DNA of 5,300 nt from Treponema sp. UBA4328 (GTDB lineage: Bacteria > Spirochaetota > Spirochaetia > Treponematales > Treponemataceae), in NCBI GenBank assembly GCA_002394465.1, contig DGTU01000119.1, forward strand, positions 1 through 5,300, given 5' to 3'. A program made the translations under genes and the position numbers. The notes below the pieces were generated by a model. It was not told where the DNA came from. It saw only the letters and a list, made by a program, of their open reading frames with translations, and searched no databases. Positions 1 through 5,300 of this stretch are shown piece after piece. Position 1 is the first letter of the stretch. Every line of letters begins with the position of its first letter.

Positions 1-1418
1 GGGTGGTTGCGGATTTCTGCATTTACGTTTACGAGTTCGGTGTTGTTTACTGAATTGTCCTTAACGTCGAGGCCTTTTCCGATTACGTCTGTGTGGAGTT
101 TCGGCATAAGGTCTTTTGCCATCATTGGAGCAGCAACGCGGGCAAACAGGTAGCAGCCGTATTCTGCAGTGTCAGAAATTACGCGGTTCATTTCGTAGAG
201 GCGCTTGCGGTCAATGAGGTTTGCAATGAGCGGAACTTCATGGAGTGATTCGTAGTAAGCGCTTTCTTCCTTGATTCCTGCGTCAACCATTGTTTCAAAG
301 GCAAGTTCACAGCCGGCTTTAACCATGGCAACCATGAGGATGCCTTTGTCAAAGTATTCCTGTTCAGTGATTTCGTCCTTTGATTCTTCCTTCTTTTCAA
401 AGTCCAGTTTACCTGTTTCTTCACGCCAGGTGAGCAGGTCGTGGTCCTTGTTAGCCCAGTCCTTCATCATTGTGCTTGAGAAGTTTCCAGAAATGATGTC
501 GTCCATGTGCTTCTGGTAGAGTGGAGCCAGGAGCTTTTTGATTTCCTTTGAAAGTTCGTTGGCCTTGATTTTTGCAGGGTTAGAAAGACGGTCCATCATG
601 TTTGTGATGCCGCCCCACTTGAGGGCTTCAGAAATTACGTTCCAGCCGTGCATTAAGAGTTTTGTTGCGTATTCAGGGGCAATGCCTTCAGATACCATCT
701 TGTCGTAGCATACGATGGTTCCTGCCTGGAGCATACCGCAGAGGATTGTCTGTTCACCCATAAGGTCAGACTTAACTTCAGCAACAAATGAAGATTCAAG
801 AACGCCGGCCTTTGAACCGCCCATTCCTACAGCCAGGGCCTTTGCAATTGCCCAGCCTTTTCCTTCAGGGTCATTTTCAGGATGAACTGCGATGAGGTCA
901 GGAACACCGAATCCCCTCTGGAATTCGTGCCATACTTCAGTACCAGGTCCTTTTGGAGCACACATAACTACAGTGATGTCCTTGCGGATCTGCATTCCTT
1001 CTTCAATCATGTTGAATCCGTGACTGTACCACAGGGCTGCACCCTTCTTCATCCTCTTCTGAACTTCAGCGATTACGTTTGAGTGCTGCTTGTCCGGAGT
1101 AAGGTTACCAACCAGGTCTGCAGTCGGAATAAGTTCGTCGTATGTGCCTACTTTAAATCCGTTTTCAGTAGCGTTTTTCCATGACTGGCGTTTTTCTGTA
1201 ATTGCACTTTCACGCAGTGCATAGCTTACGTCCAGGCCTGAATCGCGCAGACACTGTCCCTGGTTTAATCCCTGGGCACCGCAGCCTACGATTACGATTT
1301 TTTTGCCCTGGAGGGCTTTAACGCCGTCAGCAAATTCTTCTTTAGCCATGGAACGGCAGTGTCCCAGCTGAAGGCGGGCTTCACGCCATGGAATTGAGTT
1401 AAAGTAATTGTTACCCAT
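1..1418 (-). CDS. ilvC: Ketol-acid reductoisomerase (NADP+), class II, 3' end cut by window
   Basis: This cytoplasmic enzyme catalyses the second common step of valine, leucine and isoleucine synthesis, the Mg2+-dependent isomerisation and NADPH reduction of 2-acetolactate or 2-aceto-2-hydroxybutyrate. The 472 visible codons align along their length with E. coli IlvC (491 aa), offset by one residue, so about 20 C-terminal residues lie outside the window. The nucleotide-binding GCGAQG is at residues 45-50. R69, R77, S79 and Q111 match the E. coli NADPH-selecting residues. The catalytic H133, K156, D218 and E222 are present, as are the segments LESSFVAEVKSDLMGEQT and EESAYYESLHE, which carry metal- and substrate-binding acids. 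Two knotted helical domains after residue 208 make this the long, plant/enterobacterial class II form rather than the roughly 330-aa class I. The ATG at 1418-1416 is preceded by AGGAG at seven nucleotides. Its own promoter is proposed at 1519-1491. No ilvB, ilvN or ilvD gene is visible in the window. Confidence 0.97.
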   Translation of the reverse strand, partial: MGNNYFNSIPWREARLQLGHCRSMAKEEFADGVKALQGKKIVIVGCGAQGLNQGQCLRDSGLDVSYALRESAITEKRQSWKNATENGFKVGTYDELIPTADLVGNLTPDKQHSNVIAEVQKRMKKGAALWYSHGFNMIEEGMQIRKDITVVMCAPKGPGTEVWHEFQRGFGVPDLIAVHPENDPEGKGWAIAKALAVGMGGSKAGVLESSFVAEVKSDLMGEQTILCGMLQAGTIVCYDKMVSEGIAPEYATKLLMHGWNVISEALKWGGITNMMDRLSNPAKIKANELSKEIKKLLAPLYQKHMDDIISGNFSSTMMKDWANKDHDLLTWREETGKLDFEKKEESKDEITEQEYFDKGILMVAMVKAGCELAFETMVDAGIKEESAYYESLHEVPLIANLIDRKRLYEMNRVISDTAEYGCYLFARVAAPMMAKDLMPKLHTDVIGKGLDVKDNSVNNTELVNVNAEIRNH

Positions 1419-1425
1419 TTTTTTT

Positions 1426-1430
1426 CTCCT
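1426..1430 (-). promoter_or_regulatory. Ribosome binding site of ilvC
   Basis: Read on the minus strand, AGGAG is followed by seven A residues and then the ATG. This is near-ideal Shine-Dalgarno spacing and fixes the ilvC start. It contrasts with the MATE and pallilysin-related genes, which have no Shine-Dalgarno sequence. Confidence 0.85.
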
Positions 1431-1440
1431 GTTGATAAGG

Positions 1441-1472
1441 GCGTCACTCGCAGCCTTAAAGGCTGCTGACGC
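1441..1472 (-). promoter_or_regulatory. Stem-loop in the ilvC 5' leader
   Basis: On the minus strand GCGTCA is followed directly by GCAGCCT, a TTA loop, AGGCTGC, a GAG bulge and TGACGC. This gives 13 perfect base pairs interrupted only by one 3-nt bulge. It begins about 12 nt after the predicted transcription start and ends about 10 nt before the Shine-Dalgarno sequence. No U-tract follows it in the ilvC direction, so it is not a classical attenuator-terminator. It could be an mRNA-stabilising 5' hairpin, a translational control element or a protein-binding dyad. The structure is clearly present; its role is inference. Confidence 0.6.
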
Positions 1473-1490
1473 ATTTATTTTATTGAGTTT

Positions 1491-1519
1491 ATTTTAATGA
1501 AGTGTCAGTGTTGCGTAAA
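1491..1519 (-). promoter_or_regulatory. Putative sigma-70-type promoter of ilvC
   Basis: On the minus strand TTTACG (4 of 6 to TTGACA, 1519-1514) is followed after 17 bp by TAAAAT (5 of 6 to TATAAT, 1496-1491). Transcription would start near 1484, giving a leader of about 65 nt that contains the stem-loop. A weaker alternative upstream is TTGCAC (1556-1551), 16 bp, TTTAAT (1534-1529). The DNA is AT-rich, so chance matches are possible. Confidence 0.45.
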
Positions 1520-1562
1520 GTGAAATAAATTAAACTGATTATTGCGTTATGTGCAAGGTTAG

Positions 1563-1596
1563 GGGCTCACACATTACTCCGGCAGGGGAGCTGCCC
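1563..1596 (-). terminator. GC-rich dyad after the MATE gene, weak terminator candidate
   Basis: Immediately after the MATE stop codon, the minus strand can form GGCAG / CTGCC around a CTCCC loop (1595-1581). Alternatively CTCC / GGAG forms inside a GGGC / GCCC pair (1596-1563). The stems are short and no T-run follows, so intrinsic termination would be inefficient. The segment may only slow polymerase, act with Rho or have no function. Read-through from the MATE gene into ilvC cannot be excluded, since both lie on this strand 178 bp apart. Confidence 0.2.
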
Positions 1597-3054
1597 TTAA
1601 TTTTGAGCCGTAGAAATTTCTTCTCTTTTGAGGGCCTTTGTAACAAAGGAGAACATTGTCACCGCTACGATTACGGAAACAAAGTCTGCTACAGGCTGTG
1701 CCCAGATGATTCCGTAAAGGCCGAAATAGTGGTTAAGGATAAAAATCATCGGCATAAATACGAGACCCTGTCGTGAAACTGCGATAATCAGTGACTGGAT
1801 TCCTTTTCCCATTGCCTGGAAGCTGAAATTTAAAATGAACAGGATACCGAGCAGTGTACTTGGAATCATCAGGGAATAAATCATAAAACTTCCCATTTTT
1901 ACTACGGCCGGGTCTGAAGAAAAGACGTTTACTATCTGTTTTGTAAAGATAAAATAAACTGCCGTAAGCAGGAGGCCCGTACAGACGTTTACCAGCACGG
2001 AGAACTTTATTATTGACTTCATCCTGTCATAGTTTTTTGAGCCGAAGTTATAGCCTATTAAAGGAGATGCGCCCATTGCCGTACCGAGCATGATAAAGAT
2101 TACAAGCATGTTTGCCTTAAGCGCTACGCCCATTGCTGCAATCGGAATCGACTTGTAAACAATCTCTCCGTTTACCAGGTTTTCAGCAGGCATGAGGGAA
2201 GCAAGAAGTTCATTATCAACGGGTACGCCGCTGTAGGAAGCCAGCAGGTTGTTTGTGATGATTGAACTTACGCTCATGAGGATGTTTGTTAAAGAAGCAG
2301 GCAGACCGATTGCAAGGACACCTGTAAGGATTCCGTTACGAACCTTGAAATGAAGCGGATTTACGGTAAGCGTAGATTTTCTGGAAGTAATGTGTGCAAA
2401 GTAAAAAATGATTGATACTGCGTTTCCGATTAATGTTGCAATTGCAGCTCCTGCGACGCCCATATCAAGGCACGGAATGCCGAGGAAAGACGGAAGGATG
2501 AAAATCGGGTCGAGAATTACGTTTGTAATTGTTCCTGCCATCATTCCGATGGTAGAGTTTTTGGCTGCACCTTCACCGCGGATGATGTTCGTGTATGCGT
2601 TTGAAACGACGATTAAAGGTCCGCCGTATGCGACGATTGAAAGATATTCTTTTGCAAAGTCAAAGGTTTCAGGTTTTGTTCCGATCAAAGACAGAATGTT
2701 GTCCATGAAAAAGAGAATTAAAAGGCCTCCTGCAATACCGGTTACTATTCCGGCGTACAGACAGAAGGAAGCAATGTTCTTAACCCTGTCGAGTTTTTTT
2801 TCGCCGAGTGAGCGGCTTATTGAGGATGAACCGCCCATGCCGAATATGTTTCCGGCGGCCATGAGAAATAAAAATACAGGTGTTGCGATGTTTACTGCTG
2901 CGAACTGGTTCGGGTCGTTCCTTAAGCCTACGAAAATGGCGTCGACCATGTTGTAAAATACTGCGACAATCATGCTTAAAACTGTCGGAAGTGCCATCTT
3001 TCCGACGGCTTTTGGTACAGGTGTCTTTTCAAATAAGTCTAAATTCTGAATCAT
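1597..3054 (-). CDS. MATE-family multidrug/sodium-type efflux transporter
   Basis: This is a complete 485-residue inner-membrane protein with about twelve hydrophobic helices in two similar halves, the MATE pattern. Such proteins expel cationic drugs, dyes or metabolites using Na+ or H+ gradients; the substrate here cannot be read from sequence. Family features include VFYNMVDAIFVG (residues 32-43), GMGGSSSISRSLGEKK (72-87), IIRGEGAAKNSTIGMMAGTITN (157-178, split by an RGEG turn), GVAGAAIATLIGN (199-211), GLPASLTNILMS (250-261) and FGLYGIIWAQPVAD (444-457). It resembles the MepA/DinF-like branch common in clostridia and spirochaetes. The segment between helices 7 and 8 carries about 25 extra polar residues (274-303). 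I chose the ATG at 3054-3052 over an in-frame TTG at 3093, because the region between holds a TTGACA promoter and the family's N-terminus normally begins near this ATG. There is no Shine-Dalgarno sequence, so a leaderless message is predicted. No regulator gene lies beside it in the window. Confidence 0.92.
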   Translation of the reverse strand: MIQNLDLFEKTPVPKAVGKMALPTVLSMIVAVFYNMVDAIFVGLRNDPNQFAAVNIATPVFLFLMAAGNIFGMGGSSSISRSLGEKKLDRVKNIASFCLYAGIVTGIAGGLLILFFMDNILSLIGTKPETFDFAKEYLSIVAYGGPLIVVSNAYTNIIRGEGAAKNSTIGMMAGTITNVILDPIFILPSFLGIPCLDMGVAGAAIATLIGNAVSIIFYFAHITSRKSTLTVNPLHFKVRNGILTGVLAIGLPASLTNILMSVSSIITNNLLASYSGVPVDNELLASLMPAENLVNGEIVYKSIPIAAMGVALKANMLVIFIMLGTAMGASPLIGYNFGSKNYDRMKSIIKFSVLVNVCTGLLLTAVYFIFTKQIVNVFSSDPAVVKMGSFMIYSLMIPSTLLGILFILNFSFQAMGKGIQSLIIAVSRQGLVFMPMIFILNHYFGLYGIIWAQPVADFVSVIVAVTMFSFVTKALKREEISTAQN

Positions 3055-3061
3055 AGGATAA

Positions 3062-3090
3062 AATTTATAAAGATTGTTAATAAATGTCAA
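3062..3090 (-). promoter_or_regulatory. Promoter of the MATE gene, giving a near-leaderless mRNA
   Basis: On the minus strand a perfect TTGACA (3090-3085) is followed after 17 bp by TAAATT (3067-3062, 4 of 6). The overlapping TATAAA (3069-3064, 5 of 6) would leave 15 bp. Only seven bases separate the -10 box from the ATG at 3054, so the expected start point is at or within a few bases of the initiation codon. No Shine-Dalgarno sequence occurs in that stretch. Confidence 0.6.
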
Positions 3091-3099
3091 CAAATGACA
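3085..3099. promoter_or_regulatory. Perfect dyad over the MATE -35 box, possible operator
   Basis: TGTCA, five bases (ACAAA), then TGACA form a perfect inverted repeat. Its left arm lies within the TTGACA -35 box of the MATE promoter, so a bound protein would block that promoter. The size and placement suit a dimeric repressor of the TetR, MarR or GntR type, but no regulator gene is visible nearby. The dyad is directly seen; operator function is inference. Confidence 0.35.
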
Positions 3100-3104
3100 A
3101 CGTA

Positions 3105-3114
3105 TTCAATTGAA
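3105..3114. promoter_or_regulatory. Ten-base palindrome between the divergent promoters
   Basis: TTCAATTGAA is self-complementary and sits between the two outward-facing -35 boxes (3090 on the minus strand, 3137 on the plus strand). It could be a shared regulator site. Palindromes of this length arise by chance in AT-rich DNA, so confidence is low. Confidence 0.2.
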
Positions 3115-3136
3115 AATGTCCGGTAAAAGATTTGCA

Positions 3137-3165
3137 TTGAGAATAGTTCTGAAAAAATGTAATAT
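3137..3165 (+). promoter_or_regulatory. Promoter of the pallilysin-related gene, leaderless arrangement
   Basis: TTGAGA (3137-3142, 5 of 6 to consensus), a 17-bp spacer and TAATAT (3160-3165, 4 of 6, preceded by TG) form a good promoter. The -10 box is followed by GTTTTT and then directly by the ATG at 3172, so the first transcribed purine at the usual distance is the A of the start codon. No Shine-Dalgarno sequence precedes this ATG. Confidence 0.6.
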
Positions 3166-3171
3166 GTTTTT

Positions 3172-4704
3172 ATGAGACGTTTGATTCCTGCGGCTTTTGT
3201 TGTTATTGCTGCGGCCCTGATCTGTTTTGTAATCGTTAAGAAATTCATAACTCAGGCTGAAACTTCCGTTTATGCGAGGGTTGTTGTTCCTCAGGCTGAT
3301 GCACTGAAGGATGATGCAGATAACGCCGGCGGTTACGGAGAAAATTATTCCTTTACTTCCTTTATTCAGCTTTCAAATGATGAAACTCTGATGAGCGCCG
3401 TTACCATGGACGTTGATAATGACGGTTCTGATGATCAGGTTAATATTTGTAAGGTTGCCAATAATCCGTATATTGTCCTTATAATTGCGCTTTATAACAC
3501 GAAAAAAAATATCTACGAGAGAAAGGCTTACATTCCGACGAATGTTACGCAGATGCAGACTTTTCTGTGCACGAATATAGATGTGCTTGGTAATCATCAC
3601 AAGGCTCTTGTCTATCAGGGAGATACTGAAAACGGTCATGCCGTCATGCGCATCTATATGGGTTCGAGAAACAAAAAGGACGAATTCAAGCTCACCCTGA
3701 TCGGAGACTTTGATTCCGATGAGCGCGTATTTATTGAACAGTCTGAGCGTAATGAAGCCTATGAAATCAGTCAGGCTAAAGGTGCGGCTTTCCCGGTCTG
3801 GGTTTACAGTTCTGCCCCGGAGGAAAACAGACGCCTTGATCAGATTCAGACGATGTACGAGTACAGCGAGGAAGAAGGAAAATACGTTGAAACAAGGACG
3901 ATACGTGTTGCCGGAAGCCGCATAACTGCAAAGGAACTTACGCGCATTCAGGATGGAACGGTAGCTACATTTGCAAACTTTCTGGACGGTCTGTGGTACA
4001 AAACAGAAAACGAAGGTGCAGTCAGGTATATTTTCTTTGATTATAAAAACAAGGAAGTCATTTTTCAGTTTTCAGACAGCGTAGAAGTTTATTCGTGGCT
4101 CAAGACAAACCTCCGCCGTAACGGAATGTATTTTTCTTCCGTTAACAAGACGATTGAGAACCTTCAGCGCCGCTTTGACATTTCGCTGGTTAATATAGAT
4201 GAAATCCGCATAAGGATTCAGGATGACCTGAGGATGGTTATCGGTGAAAGTAACCTCTGGGATGGAAACTACAAGAAATTTACTGCTGACAAAACTTCAA
4301 GAAAAGAAACTTCAAAAAGTGAAATTATTTCAGAACTCATAAAGGGGCCGGTCTGGTCTACGTCTGACGGAACTTACGTGACCTTTACTCAGGATAATTT
4401 CCACGTTGAAGGAAATTCCATCCGTGATGACGGCCGTTTTGTTTCTCAGGAAATGTCCGGCTCTCAGATTCTTGAATTCCGTTCTTCAGGAACTGAACCT
4501 TATTTCAAGGGATTCTATGAGCCTAAATACCATAAAACGGAAACTACAAAAACCGTTAAGGGAAAGACCGTCGTTCAGACTGAAATCGATAAAAATACGA
4601 TAATTCTTCAGAATGTAATTGCCAATGCAGACGGATTCTACCAGACAGAAACCTCACCGGTCATTCTGTACCGCAGCGAAATAAAAAAGACAGTAAAAGA
4701 CTAG
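3172..4704 (+). CDS. Pallilysin-related exported protein, multidomain, HEXXH absent
   Basis: This is a 510-residue envelope protein. Residues 1-3 (MRR) plus the hydrophobic stretch 4-22 followed by KK form a Sec signal or uncleaved membrane anchor. C18 is in a poor lipobox context, so a lipoprotein is unlikely. Residues 60-250 are beta-rich with a calcium-loop-like DVDNDGSDD (80-88) and a related GDFDSDE (178-184). Residues 265-370 match the beta-barrel (lipocalin-like) domain of T. pallidum Tp0751 as I recall it: GLW.KTE, FFD, EVIF, a basic RR at 333-334, VIGES and NLWDG.Y. Tp0751 is a laminin/fibrinogen-binding vascular adhesin also reported as a zinc protease. Its HEVIH aligns without gaps to IDEIR (342-346), so both zinc histidines are missing and adhesion or structural binding is more likely than proteolysis. 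Residues 385-505 form another beta-rich domain, possibly a second barrel. The start is fixed by the signal segment; the next Met is residue 74. The protein is over twice the length of Tp0751 (237 aa). Ligand and surface exposure are unknown. Confidence 0.8.
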   Translation: MRRLIPAAFVVIAAALICFVIVKKFITQAETSVYARVVVPQADALKDDADNAGGYGENYSFTSFIQLSNDETLMSAVTMDVDNDGSDDQVNICKVANNPYIVLIIALYNTKKNIYERKAYIPTNVTQMQTFLCTNIDVLGNHHKALVYQGDTENGHAVMRIYMGSRNKKDEFKLTLIGDFDSDERVFIEQSERNEAYEISQAKGAAFPVWVYSSAPEENRRLDQIQTMYEYSEEEGKYVETRTIRVAGSRITAKELTRIQDGTVATFANFLDGLWYKTENEGAVRYIFFDYKNKEVIFQFSDSVEVYSWLKTNLRRNGMYFSSVNKTIENLQRRFDISLVNIDEIRIRIQDDLRMVIGESNLWDGNYKKFTADKTSRKETSKSEIISELIKGPVWSTSDGTYVTFTQDNFHVEGNSIRDDGRFVSQEMSGSQILEFRSSGTEPYFKGFYEPKYHKTETTKTVKGKTVVQTEIDKNTIILQNVIANADGFYQTETSPVILYRSEIKKTVKD

Positions 4705-4733
4705 AAGTTTTTACTATATATCAATAAAATAGC

Positions 4734-4740
4734 AGAAGGA
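4734..4740 (+). promoter_or_regulatory. Ribosome binding site of alaS
   Basis: AGAAGGA lies seven bases before the ATG at 4748, a strong and well-spaced Shine-Dalgarno sequence. The 43-bp gap after the preceding stop contains no hairpin followed by a T-run and no convincing promoter, so alaS may be read from the upstream message and initiate independently by this site. Confidence 0.8.
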
Positions 4741-4747
4741 AAAAATT

Positions 4748-5300
4748 ATGACAGCTAACGAACTTCGTTCAAAGTATATTGAGTTTTTTAAATCAAAGAA
4801 TCATGTTGAAATTTCCGGACAGAGTCTGATTCCGGAAAATGACCCTTCAGTTTTGTTTACTATGGCGGGAATGCACCCTCTCGTTCCATATCTTCTCGGC
4901 GAAAAGCATCCTGCCGGAACCCGTCTTACAGACTATCAGAAGTGTATCCGCACAGGCGACATCGAAGAAGTAGGTGACCCGAGCCACCTTACCTGCTTTG
5001 AAATGCTCGGAAACTGGTCTCTGGGTGATTATTTCAAAAAAGAATCAATCGCATTCTCATATGAATTCCTTACAAGCCCGAAATGGCTGGGCCTTGATCC
5101 GAAAAAGATTTCTGTAACTGTTTTTGCAGGCGACGAAAACGCTCCCAGAGACGAAGAGGCCGCCGGTTACTGGAAGGAAAACGGCATGCCGGAAGACAAA
5201 ATCGCATATCTTCCTGCAAGCGATAACTGGTGGGCGGCAGGTCCAACAGGTCCTTGTGGTCCTGACACCGAAATCTTCTACTGGGTTGGCGAAGGTCTTC
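4748..5300 (+). CDS. alaS: Alanine--tRNA ligase, N-terminal part, cut by window
   Basis: This cytoplasmic class II synthetase activates alanine with ATP and charges tRNA-Ala, recognising the G3-U70 pair of the acceptor stem. The 184 visible codons cover much of the catalytic core. Motif 1 is around SLIPENDPSVLFTMAGM (26-42). The motif 2 region runs from TDYQKCIRTGD (61-71, with R68 matching the ATP-contacting arginine of E. coli) to CFEMLGNWSLGDYF (83-96). The signature PTGPCGPDTEIFY is at 166-178. The stretch between the two halves of motif 2 is about six residues shorter than in E. coli. Together with phrases such as HPLVPYLLGEKHPAGTR, this resembles the compact AlaRS of spirochaetes and some other lineages, about 600 aa rather than about 875. 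The total length and the presence of editing and C-Ala domains cannot be judged because the gene leaves the window. The start is set by the AGAAGGA site. Confidence 0.96.
   Translation, partial: MTANELRSKYIEFFKSKNHVEISGQSLIPENDPSVLFTMAGMHPLVPYLLGEKHPAGTRLTDYQKCIRTGDIEEVGDPSHLTCFEMLGNWSLGDYFKKESIAFSYEFLTSPKWLGLDPKKISVTVFAGDENAPRDEEAAGYWKENGMPEDKIAYLPASDNWWAAGPTGPCGPDTEIFYWVGEGL

Noticed and set aside
1292..1474. Minus-strand 60-codon frame starting at ATG 1474 in the ilvC leader, a possible leader peptide.
   Set aside because: It has no Shine-Dalgarno sequence, begins inside the stem-loop edge, overlaps ilvC out of frame for over 120 bases and has no run of Leu, Val or Ile codons.
1441..1500. 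Leader hairpin read on the plus strand, followed by an AT-rich tail, as a terminator.
   Set aside because: No plus-strand gene lies upstream to terminate, and the tail is mixed A/T rather than a T-run.
2408..2956. 182-codon plus-strand open frame.
   Set aside because: It lies wholly antisense to the well-supported MATE gene, reads as a low-complexity mirror of its membrane helices and has no start signal.
3055..3093. TTG at 3093 as an upstream start for the MATE protein, adding 13 residues.
   Set aside because: The added stretch contains the TTGACA -35 and the -10 box, has no Shine-Dalgarno sequence, and the family N-terminus fits the ATG at 3054.
3214..3230. C18 of the pallilysin-related protein as a lipoprotein cysteine.
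   Set aside because: The residue before it is Ile rather than a small residue, and the hydrophobic segment continues past it to KK, which fits a transmembrane or Sec segment better.
4705..4747. TACTAT/TATATA before alaS as a -10 box.
   Set aside because: No acceptable -35 hexamer lies 16-18 bp upstream; the nearest partial match requires about 19 bp and matches poorly.

Overview
The window looks like spirochaete DNA, most likely a free-living or gut/rumen-type Treponema. The strongest pointer is a 510-residue exported protein. Its middle domain closely matches, from memory, Treponema pallidum Tp0751 (pallilysin), a family I know only from treponemes. The alanyl-tRNA synthetase with a compact motif-2 region fits the short form I associate with spirochaetes. 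An intact branched-chain amino acid gene argues for a biosynthetically competent commensal rather than T. pallidum itself. The species is not determined.

Layout: (1) 1-1418, minus strand: ilvC, ketol-acid reductoisomerase of the long class II type, missing about its last 20 codons at the window edge. (2) 1419-1596: ilvC leader and promoter region, with a clear Shine-Dalgarno sequence, a strong 32-nt stem-loop, a plausible sigma-70-type promoter and a GC-rich dyad after the upstream gene. (3) 1597-3054, minus strand: a complete 12-helix MATE-family efflux transporter. (4) 3055-3171: a 117-bp divergent intergenic region with back-to-back promoters. Both -10 boxes lie so close to their start codons that both transcripts are predicted to be leaderless, and dyads suited to regulator binding lie at and between the -35 boxes. 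(5) 3172-4704, plus strand: the pallilysin-related protein, with an N-terminal membrane/export segment, an N-terminal region with a calcium-loop-like motif, a pallilysin beta-barrel domain lacking HEXXH, and a C-terminal beta-rich domain. (6) 4748-5300, plus strand: the 5' part of alaS, 43 bp downstream with its own strong Shine-Dalgarno sequence and no visible terminator between, so partial co-transcription is likely.

The genes do not form one pathway: amino acid synthesis, efflux, cell surface and translation are simply adjacent. The most interesting parts are the multidomain pallilysin relative without its zinc-protease motif and the divergent leaderless start region. There is no CRISPR array, tRNA or rRNA gene, insertion sequence or phage gene. 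No stretch over 300 bases is without a gene.
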